Assembly: GCF_014645515.1 (NCBI RefSeq)
Contig: NZ_BMLW01000001.1
Span: forward strand, 62,001 to 126,000
DNA: 64,000 nucleotides
Origin: Oceanobacillus neutriphilus
GTDB lineage: Bacteria > Bacillota > Bacilli > Bacillales > Amphibacillaceae
Direction: 5' to 3'
Shown in pieces: positions 57,691 to 64,000 of the stretch. Below the pieces are notes generated by a model. It saw only the letters and a program-made list of their open reading frames with translations, was not told the DNA's origin and ran no database searches. Both the position numbers and the translations under genes were made by a program. Position 1 is the stretch's first letter; each line of letters begins with the position of its first letter.

Positions 57691-59685
57691 ATGTGGAAAA
57701 AAAGTTTATGGCTGATTCTTTTTATCGCCCTGTTAGCCGGGTGCTCTGAAGAACAAGCCGACCCGATGAATACGTTTAATCAATATGCAGAATCAGTAGA
57801 AGAAGGAGACTATGAATCACTATATAATCTATTTTCTCAAGAAACGAAAGATACATATGGTGAAGATGATTCATTTATCCGCCTGGAGAAACTATATGCT
57901 GATATTTCTGCTTCAGATATTGAAATAAATGCACAGGAATTAGAAGAAAGGGAGATTGCCAATGCCTACGATGATGGTATAGCAACCATCCCCTTCACTG
58001 TTAAAATGAATACGGCAGCTGGTGAAATTTCATTTGATTATCAGGCTGAATTGACCTTAGTCGAAAAAGAAGATGAAGAAGACAGCTGGTTAATTAATTG
58101 GGATCCCGGCTTTATCTTCCCGGAACTTGCTGATGGCGGGGAAATTAATATTTCTCCTGATGATCCAGTCAGAGGTGAAATTCTAGATAAAAACCAAATC
58201 CCGCTTGCAATTAATGATACTGTCTATGAATTTGGAGTTATTCCTAGTGAACTGGGAGACAGTGAAGCAAAGCGTGAAGAAATCGCCCGTTTACTTGGAA
58301 TGTCTGTTGACTCTATCAATTCAAATCTTGAAGCAGCATGGGTCAAGGACGATTTATTTGTACCATTGAAAAGTATTCTTCCCGATAATTCGGACACTGT
58401 CCAGCAGTTAAATGCCATCGAAGGGGTTTCTTATCAGGAAACTACTGGAAGGGTTTACCCAGAGGGAGAAATAGCTGCCCATCTGGTAGGTTATCTCCGC
58501 TCAGTCAATGCCGAAGATTTAGAAGAGCTTGATTCAACAGAATATAGTTCTTCCGACAAAATTGGTGCGCGTGGGCTGGAAAGTTTATTTGAAGAAGAGC
58601 TTCGCGGTAAAAAGGGAGCAACGATCCAAATTGTAAAAGACGGTGCAGATAATATTACTTTAGCTGAAAAAGAAGCAGAAGACGGACAAAACATTACGGT
58701 AACAATTGATATTAATGTTCAGGATAAAGTTTTCCAGGGATTTGACGAAGAACCCGGCAATGCTGCGGTTATTGATCCAAAAACAGGAGAAACATTGGCT
58801 TTAGTAAGCAGTCCATCATTTGATCCAAATGATATTCTTTATGGGACATCTTCCGACTATTGGAGCGAAATGGAAGAGAATGAACTACAGCCAATGCAGA
58901 ACCGCTTCTCTTCCACCTTTGCACCAGGTTCTGTTATTAAACCACTCACTGGTGCAATCGGATTAAAAAACGGTACTATTGTATACGATGAAGGCATTGA
59001 AATTGAAGGACTGAAGTGGGAAGATTATAACGTAACGCGCGTATCAACTTCTAATGGACCGGTCGATCTGGATGATGCCTTGATTCGTTCAGATAATATT
59101 TATTTTGCTATGAAAGCTGTGGAAATGGGCGGAGATGCTTTTGTTGACGGCCTGCATGAATTCGGAGTCGGGGAAGAATTTCCATACACCTATCCGGTTT
59201 CAGATTCTACTATTTCCAATTCGGGAGACTTAGATGATACGCATCTGCTGGCACACACAAGCTATGGACAAGGTGAAATTGAAATGAGTGCTCTGCATCT
59301 GGCAACCGCCTATTCAACATTTTTGAATAAAGGGGACATGATTCAGCCAACTTTATTAACAGAAGAAGAAACTGGTCAGTTTTGGAAAGAAGGCTTGATT
59401 ACAGAAGAACAGGCTGATGAAATTCAAGACTCTCTGCGTAAGGTTATTACAGAAGGAACTGGTAAAGCTGCTAAGGAAGCTGATTTCCCTATCTCAGGAA
59501 AAACAGGAACAGCGGAATTAAAATTAACTGGTGAAGACAGCGGTGATGAAAATAGCTGGTTTGTCGGCTACCCGACGGATGATCAGGATTTAATGATCGC
59601 CATCATGGTGGAAGGAACCAAAAATCATGATCGCAGCTCTGGAGTTGAGAAAGCAACAGAAATTTTAATAGATATCAAAGATTAA
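57691..59685 (+). CDS. Class B penicillin-binding protein, lipobox-anchored, PBP3/MecA-like
   Basis: 664 residues. The N-terminal hydrophobic segment ends in LLAGC (Cys18), so it may be a lipoprotein. Residues 25-140 form a MecA_N/NTF2-like domain, 150-320 the PBP dimer domain, and 350-660 the transpeptidase with Ser414-x-x-Lys417 (GSVIK), SDN 467-469 and KTG 604-606, all intact. This is the architecture of B. subtilis PbpC and of low-affinity PBP2a. Beta-lactam affinity cannot be judged from sequence. Confidence 0.9.
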   Translation: MWKKSLWLILFIALLAGCSEEQADPMNTFNQYAESVEEGDYESLYNLFSQETKDTYGEDDSFIRLEKLYADISASDIEINAQELEEREIANAYDDGIATIPFTVKMNTAAGEISFDYQAELTLVEKEDEEDSWLINWDPGFIFPELADGGEINISPDDPVRGEILDKNQIPLAINDTVYEFGVIPSELGDSEAKREEIARLLGMSVDSINSNLEAAWVKDDLFVPLKSILPDNSDTVQQLNAIEGVSYQETTGRVYPEGEIAAHLVGYLRSVNAEDLEELDSTEYSSSDKIGARGLESLFEEELRGKKGATIQIVKDGADNITLAEKEAEDGQNITVTIDINVQDKVFQGFDEEPGNAAVIDPKTGETLALVSSPSFDPNDILYGTSSDYWSEMEENELQPMQNRFSSTFAPGSVIKPLTGAIGLKNGTIVYDEGIEIEGLKWEDYNVTRVSTSNGPVDLDDALIRSDNIYFAMKAVEMGGDAFVDGLHEFGVGEEFPYTYPVSDSTISNSGDLDDTHLLAHTSYGQGEIEMSALHLATAYSTFLNKGDMIQPTLLTEEETGQFWKEGLITEEQADEIQDSLRKVITEGTGKAAKEADFPISGKTGTAELKLTGEDSGDENSWFVGYPTDDQDLMIAIMVEGTKNHDRSSGVEKATEILIDIKD

Positions 59686-59696
59686 AGCTGTTATTA

Positions 59697-59731
59697 AGAG
59701 GTTGAGCAATTATAAATGCTCAACCTCTTTT
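59697..59731 (+). terminator. Terminator of the PBP gene
   Basis: AGAGGTTGAGCA and TGCTCAACCTCT form a 12-bp stem, followed by TTTATTTT. Confidence 0.82.
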
Positions 59732-59741
59732 ATTTTCCGCA

Positions 59742-59782
59742 GAAAAAAGCCATATGACAGAAAGCGTATCTGCCATATGACT
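59742..59782 (-). terminator. Terminator of the IDEAL-domain gene
   Basis: AGTCATATGGCAG and CTGTCATATGGCT pair over 13 bp with two G-U pairs and are followed by TTTTTTC on the minus strand. Confidence 0.75.
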
Positions 59783-59803
59783 AAGGTTAAATTATCTGTG
59801 ATT

Positions 59804-60256
59804 TTACTTATCATTTAGTGTATTTGTTAATTCTAAAAATGCTTCTTTGTCACCATTGTCAATTGCTCTATCAATTAATCTTCTAACATTTTCATGCTCC
59901 AGCTCTGCTATTAACTGATCCAAAACTCGCTGCTGATCTGAAACAGTCTCAGTATCTTCTGGTAAATAATAAGATTCTGCAATTCGATGCAGCATCTCTA
60001 AAAATCCTGGAATAGAAACCAACTGGGACATGGAAATAGTGAGTACTTCTTTCCCTTTTTGAAAAGCAAAGACATCATCGATATTCTCAATTTTCTTCGT
60101 CTTGCGGTTAATGCGTACTTCCGTCGATTTAACAGGGATAAATTGATATACTTTCTTATTCATAATAATTGAGAAGTACTGATACGCTAAAATAATTCGG
60201 ATATACTTTTCTTCCGTCTTTACATAGTAAGGCTTTAACATTTTAACAGTAACCAT
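59804..60256 (-). CDS. IDEAL-domain protein
   Basis: 150 residues. The C-terminal LIDRAIDNGDKEAFLELTNTL is the short IDEAL domain of Bacillales; the N-terminal 80 residues contain beta-rich segments (YIRIILAYQYFSII and VYQFIPVKSTEVRINRKTKKIENI). Some IDEAL proteins are adaptors or small regulators; the function of this one is unknown. Confidence 0.72.
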   Translation of the reverse strand: MVTVKMLKPYYVKTEEKYIRIILAYQYFSIIMNKKVYQFIPVKSTEVRINRKTKKIENIDDVFAFQKGKEVLTISMSQLVSIPGFLEMLHRIAESYYLPEDTETVSDQQRVLDQLIAELEHENVRRLIDRAIDNGDKEAFLELTNTLNDK

Positions 60257-60370
60257 CGTATCCCTCCCTGTTTAAAACATACATCTAAATTTTCTGTTAA
60301 TTAATTTTATCGAATATAGTGAGAAAATTCAAGTAAAAATTTCAATTGTCAAAAAATTATTTTATATTAC

Positions 60371-60522
60371 AAGTTCAAAAAGTCTGGAAAAAAGGACCAA
60401 GAAGTTCAAGGCGACTAGCTTTTTACGAACGGAGCGTATGCTTTATAATACGTGAGTATCGGAAAAAAACTCGTCAACGCAGAAATTCGCCGTGTCATTT
60501 TTATTGGACTTTTTGAGCATCC
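60371..60522. repeat. About 150-bp palindromic dispersed repeat
   Basis: Ends GTTCAAAAAGTC (60373) and GACTTTTTGAGC (60507) are inverted. The GC-richer interior (GGCGACTAGC, ACGAACGGAGCGTATG, ACTCGTCAACGC) can fold back imperfectly. No coding potential. From memory, similar sequences with the same end arms occur as dispersed repeats in Bacillaceae genomes. It abuts the DUF779 stop codon and can act as its terminator. Confidence 0.65.
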
Positions 60523-60524
60523 TC

Positions 60525-60893
60525 TTATATTACGCTGGAATCTAATTCTTCTCTTTCCTCATCTGAAAACACTCTGGAACGGGTTAAAAACCGTTTTCCT
60601 TCTGGTCCTTCCAATGAAAACATCCCCCCTCTTCCATTAACAACATCAATAATAAGCTGTGTATGCTTCCAATACTCATATTGATCCTTGGAAATATAAA
60701 ACGGAATATCTCCTGGCAATTTTCCCAATAAGATATCAGAATCACCTGTTCTAAATTCTCCAAGCGGGTAGCACATTGGCGAACTTCCATCACAGCAGCC
60801 TCCTGATTGATGGAACATCAGCGGGCCGTGAATATCTTTCAACTTCTCCATCAGCTCCTGCGCTTCCTGTGTTGTAATAACTCTGTCTACCAT
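60525..60893 (-). CDS. DUF779 family protein
   Basis: 122 residues with the family motif MFHQSGGCCDGSSPMC. DUF779 genes regularly follow aldehyde dehydrogenase genes, as here; the Cys-rich motif suggests metal or redox function but none is proven. Confidence 0.87.
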   Translation of the reverse strand: MVDRVITTQEAQELMEKLKDIHGPLMFHQSGGCCDGSSPMCYPLGEFRTGDSDILLGKLPGDIPFYISKDQYEYWKHTQLIIDVVNGRGGMFSLEGPEGKRFLTRSRVFSDEEREELDSSVI

Positions 60894-61019
60894 GGAAAAT
60901 ACCTCCCTATTTGAATAACTGCAGAAAGAGAATTTACCTGCTTATAATTTCAGAGCAGACATACGAGTAATCATATGCCTGCCGATACAGTTTCTCTGAT
61001 ATTTACTTATATCTTTCTC

Positions 61020-62540
61020 TTAGAATAAACCGGTTGGGCCATCACTGTAGCTGACCAAAAGGTTCTTTGTCTGCTGGTAATGATCCAGCATCATTAAATG
61101 ATTTTCTCTTCCGATTCCAGATTTCTTATATCCGCCAAATGCTGCGTGTGCCGGATATTGATGATAACAGTTTGTCCACACACGTCCGGCCTGAATACCC
61201 CGCCCAAAACGATAGGCTGTATTCATATCACGCGTCCAAATGCCCGCACCTAAGCCATAAAGTGTATCATTCGCAATTTCCAGTGCTTCTTCTTTATCCT
61301 TAAAAGTAGTTACGGATAATACCGGCCCAAAAATTTCTTCCTGGAAAATCCGCATCTTATTATTACCTTTGAAAATGGTCGGCTGTACGTAATATCCTGA
61401 AGCCAGCTCCCCATCAAGCTGATTTACATCCCCGCCGACAAGAACCTCTGCGCCTTCCTGCTTTCCTATATCCAGATAAGATTTTATTTTTTCGTGCTGC
61501 TCTTCTGAGGCCTGTGCCCCCATCATTGTATCTGTATCAAGCGGATGACCGATTTTAATTTGATTAACACGTTCAATTGCTTTTTCCATAAAGCGGTCAT
61601 AAATAGATTCATGAACGAGCGCACGGGACGGACATGTACAAACCTCTCCCTGATTCAAGGCAAACATAACCATTCCTTCAATTGCTTTATCTACAAAACT
61701 ATCATCCTTATCCAAAATATCTTCAAAGAAAATATTTGGAGATTTCCCGCCCAGCTCAAGTGTTACCGGGATAATATTTTCCGACGCGTATTGCATAATA
61801 AGACGGCCTGTGGTTGTCTCACCGGTAAATGCAATTTTTGAAATACGGCTGTTTGCTGCAAGCGGTTTTCCTGCTTCTACTCCAAAGCCATTTACAATAT
61901 TCAATACACCGGCCGGCAATAAGTCTTTAATTAAATCAAGAAGAACATGAATAGATGCTGGTGTTTGCTCAGCAGGCTTCAGTACAACACAATTCCCCGC
62001 AGCCAATGCAGGTGCGAGCTTCCATGTTGCCATCAGTATCGGGAAATTCCAAGGGATGATTTGGCCAACTACGCCTAACGGCTCATGAAAATGATAAGCA
62101 ACCGTATCATTATCAATTTGGCTCAAAGTTCCTTCCTGTGCCCGGATAGCCCCTGCAAAATAACGGAAATGATCAATTGCCAATGGAATATCTGCTGCTA
62201 ATGTCTCACGGACGGCTTTTCCATTCTCCCAGCTTTCCGCTACAGCTAATTTTTCTAAATTCTCTTCCATCCGATCAGCAATGCGATTTAAAATAACTGC
62301 ACGCTCTGTAACGGAAGTTTTCCCCCAAGCATCCTTCGCTTCATGAGCTGCATCAATTGCTGCATCAACATCTTCCTTTGTTGAACGGGCCAGTTCACAA
62401 AATACTTCACCTGTGATCGGTGTCGTATTCTCAAAGTAGTTTCCTTTTACCGGTGGCCTGTACTCTCCCCCAATGTAATTATCATAGCGTTTTTCATAGT
62501 TTACAATAGCGCCTTCTGTATTCGGATTAGTATACCTCAT
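61020..62540 (-). CDS. NAD-dependent aldehyde dehydrogenase (AcoD/ExaC/AldB type)
   Basis: 506 residues. Catalytic Cys301 (NQGEVCTC) and general base Glu262 (LELGGKSPN) are present, with the NAD-binding PWNFP and FTGETTTG motifs. The subfamily that pairs with DUF779 oxidises acetaldehyde or other short aldehydes. ATG after AAGGAGGAG. Regulation by a cre in the leader is expected. Confidence 0.93.
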   Translation of the reverse strand: MRYTNPNTEGAIVNYEKRYDNYIGGEYRPPVKGNYFENTTPITGEVFCELARSTKEDVDAAIDAAHEAKDAWGKTSVTERAVILNRIADRMEENLEKLAVAESWENGKAVRETLAADIPLAIDHFRYFAGAIRAQEGTLSQIDNDTVAYHFHEPLGVVGQIIPWNFPILMATWKLAPALAAGNCVVLKPAEQTPASIHVLLDLIKDLLPAGVLNIVNGFGVEAGKPLAANSRISKIAFTGETTTGRLIMQYASENIIPVTLELGGKSPNIFFEDILDKDDSFVDKAIEGMVMFALNQGEVCTCPSRALVHESIYDRFMEKAIERVNQIKIGHPLDTDTMMGAQASEEQHEKIKSYLDIGKQEGAEVLVGGDVNQLDGELASGYYVQPTIFKGNNKMRIFQEEIFGPVLSVTTFKDKEEALEIANDTLYGLGAGIWTRDMNTAYRFGRGIQAGRVWTNCYHQYPAHAAFGGYKKSGIGRENHLMMLDHYQQTKNLLVSYSDGPTGLF

Positions 62541-62557
62541 TTAAACTCCTCCTTAGT

Positions 62558-62571
62558 GTAAGCGATTACAA
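62558..62571 (-). promoter_or_regulatory. CcpA cre site in the aldehyde dehydrogenase leader
   Basis: TGTAAGCGATTACA matches the 14-base cre consensus TGWAANCGNTNWCA at every position. It lies downstream of the promoter and just before the ribosome binding site, a roadblock-type location. Confidence 0.83.
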
Positions 62572-62604
62572 TATTGTGTTAATGAAATATTAATTTGTGA
62601 TTTC

Positions 62605-62634
62605 AGTATAGCAAATATTATTCTACTTTTACAA
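62605..62634 (-). promoter_or_regulatory. Aldehyde dehydrogenase promoter
   Basis: TTGTAA, 18 bp, TATACT on the minus strand, with TGC giving an extended -10. Confidence 0.55.
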
Positions 62635-62693
62635 TAATTTCAACTATTTATTTTTTAACATTTTTTCATACTTGTAAATCCTTATTGAACAAA

Positions 62694-62728
62694 GAAAAAA
62701 AGCCTCCGCAATTAATATGCAGAAGCTT
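62694..62728 (-). terminator. Terminator downstream of ydjO
   Basis: AAGCTTCTGC and GCGGAGGCTT pair with three G-U pairs and are followed by TTTTTTTC on the minus strand. Confidence 0.6.
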
Positions 62729-62840
62729 CATTAAATAGCATACAGTATCCATAATTCCCATCTTCATTTTATTGCATCAAGCAGAAGTATTAAATATAAT
62801 CAGGGAAAAACAGATACTTCTTTTAGTGATTAACTAAACT

Positions 62841-62873
62841 TGGCTCAGCGGGAAAAACAAACCCGTTGAGCCA
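62841..62873. terminator. Hairpin after ydjO
   Basis: TGGCTCAGCGGG and CCCGTTGAGCCA form a 12-bp stem (one G-U) 40 nt after the ydjO stop. The T tail is better on the plus strand. Confidence 0.55.
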
Positions 62874-62911
62874 TGCTTTGCTTTTTCAGCAATAAATACT
62901 AGAGATACTAT

Positions 62912-63094
62912 TTACTTCAATTCAGGAATCACACGAACTTCCTTTGTCATTTCGGACTGACATAAAGGACAGCTCGGTTCATCTTCAAAACTAAATGATT
63001 CTCTCATCCATCCTTGACAATCTTCTTTAGTACATGACCAGACGCTCGTTTCAACCTCTGGCACCGGTTCTTTGGGTCCACGAGAAAAAGACAT
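62912..63094 (-). CDS. ydjO: Cold-inducible protein YdjO
   Basis: 60 residues with four cysteines in a CxxxxC...CxxC zinc-ribbon arrangement (WSCTKEDCQGW, CPLCQSEM), the YdjO family. Cold-induced in B. subtilis; function unknown. Ribosome binding site GGGAGATG. Confidence 0.85.
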   Translation of the reverse strand: MSFSRGPKEPVPEVETSVWSCTKEDCQGWMRESFSFEDEPSCPLCQSEMTKEVRVIPELK

Positions 63095-63330
63095 TATAGC
63101 ATCTCCCTTCCTAATATACAGTATACGCTATTTCTTGAAAGAGTGAAACTTTTGAGCATAACAACTTTTCTTACTTTTTTCAAGCATTAATTACCTGTTT
63201 TTGTTAAATTAATTCTTTTATCTCTCTCATAGCTTGTACTATTTTTCTATTCTCTATACTCCAGAAGCCGATTGCCCCTTCTTTATTTTATGTGCTGATT
63301 TGATATTCATGATAAAATATCACGATTTCA
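63095..63330. other. Spacer upstream of ydjO
   Basis: AT-rich, presumably holds the ydjO promoter; no gene or strong structure seen. Confidence 0.35.
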
Positions 63331-63900
63331 TTATATAACTCAACTTTCGTACCTGAGAATAAGCATCTATACCTTCCTATTCCAGAATGAACATGTTCTA
63401 CATTATCCTGCTTGCATGTTGTTAAATCATCCTTCTATTGAAATGAAAATTGTGTATAGCTCCGCTCCGACCAACCACTACGCTTTCCATGGGGGACGGC
63501 TTCAGCTAACTTGAAAAGAAAACCGCTTTTCAAGTGGATCTTCAGATCGCCCTGTTCCCATAGGAGTCTGCGTGGTTGGTCTGCGCTCAATTAGGCTTCT
63601 ACAGCGAATCAAAGAAATCATATCCTGATGGAGTTGGATGAAATAATTGCTTTTTACTTGATGAAAAGATCATTTTAGTGTTTCAAATGGTTGATTGGGC
63701 AATTTAGCATCATCTGAAGATCCACTTTTGCCAAGTGCTCTTCTTGGCAAAGTTAGCTGAAGAGTATGCCCCTAGAAAAGCAAAACGGTCCGCCGCAGCG
63801 GCTTTTTATGTTCTGTCAAGAGGATAGATGGAAGTAATGATCAACAGCTATGACTATGATATGAAAGTAATTTTTTAGGTGCGAATGTTGAGTTATATAA
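63331..63900. mobile_element. MITE-like element, copy C (554 bp plus 8-bp target duplication)
   Basis: The element proper is 63339-63892, ends CTCAACTTTCGTAC and (inverted) CTCAACATTCGCAC, flanked by a perfect TTATATAA duplication. It contains hairpin 1 (GACCAACCAC 63469, GTGGTTGGTC 63572) and the core of hairpin 2, but the left outer arm of hairpin 2 has been lost. It is the most diverged copy. Confidence 0.85.
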
Positions 63901-63918
63901 ATTTGTTCCTACTGTTAA

Positions 63919-63968
63919 AAAAATGCTAAAAAATCGGACAGAATGATTAAAACTGTCCGATTCCTTTT
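63919..63968. terminator. Bidirectional terminator near the right edge
   Basis: AATCGGACAG and CTGTCCGATT form a 10-bp stem with T tracts on both sides. On the minus strand it would end a gene that begins beyond the window; its coding end cannot be fixed (a TAA at 63984-63986 in one frame is possible). Confidence 0.7.
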
Positions 63969-64000
63969 TTATTATCTAAACTTTTAACTGCTCTTCCTAT

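Noticed and set aside
63963..64000. C-terminus of a minus-strand gene at the right edge
   Set aside because: Too short to choose a frame; one frame overlaps the terminator stem, another ends at 63984.

Overview
The window is a 64-kb piece of a low-GC Gram-positive chromosome. Gene content and order match the Bacillaceae: whiA-glmR-rapZ, hprK-lgt-ppaX, uvrBA, minJ-ctpB-ftsEX, prfB-secA-hpf, the flagellar/comF/degSU block, then lytR. AT-rich spacers, bacillithiol genes, a SigW-type promoter and the divergence from B. subtilis order suggest a halotolerant genus such as Oceanobacillus or Virgibacillus; the genus is an inference. Most of it is core chromosome. I see no prophage, CRISPR array, tRNA, rRNA or intact insertion sequence.

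Layout. 1-4.5 kb: start of whiA, glmR, rapZ, trxB and a TPR protein. 4.8-10.4 kb: glycerol genes glpK, dhaK, dhaL and glpD; the glpK and glpD leaders each carry a terminator suited to GlpP antitermination, and the glpK promoter overlaps a CcpA site. 10.4-14.9 kb: hprK-lgt-yvoD-ppaX-yvoF-glpP. 15.0-17.1 kb: argS behind a T-box. 17.6-21 kb: a MerR regulator, a MepB-like protein, yvlCD behind a SigW-type promoter, and bshB2/yojF. 21-26 kb: uvrBA behind a LexA box. 26.4-34 kb: division and cell-wall genes minJ, ctpB, a CwlO-like M23 protein, ftsX and ftsE. 34.7-40.4 kb: cytochrome c-551, prfB with its programmed frameshift, secA, a small ORF and hpf. 40.7-50.9 kb: flagellar and late competence genes, with no flagellin gene between csrA and flaG. 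51-55.4 kb: degV, degU, degS and yvyE. 56.5-60.3 kb: an LCP protein, a class B PBP and an IDEAL-domain protein. 60.5-63.1 kb: DUF779, an aldehyde dehydrogenase under a cre site, and ydjO.

The least ordinary content is non-coding. Three copies (29.8, 55.4 and 63.3 kb) of a MITE-like element have 14-bp terminal inverted repeats and 6-8-bp target duplications. Inside are one or two hairpins built on the same core, placed in opposite orientation. Each copy lies close to an intrinsic terminator or terminator-like hairpin. A different ~150-bp palindromic repeat lies at 60.4 kb and a 109-bp structured element at 27.6 kb.

The genes form recognisable circuits. HPrK/CcpA/GlpP links carbon-catabolite signalling to glycerol and dihydroxyacetone use. 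FtsEX sits beside its probable peptidoglycan hydrolase. CsrA-FliW and FlgM-SigD form the flagellar checkpoints, and DegSU neighbours the competence and motility genes.
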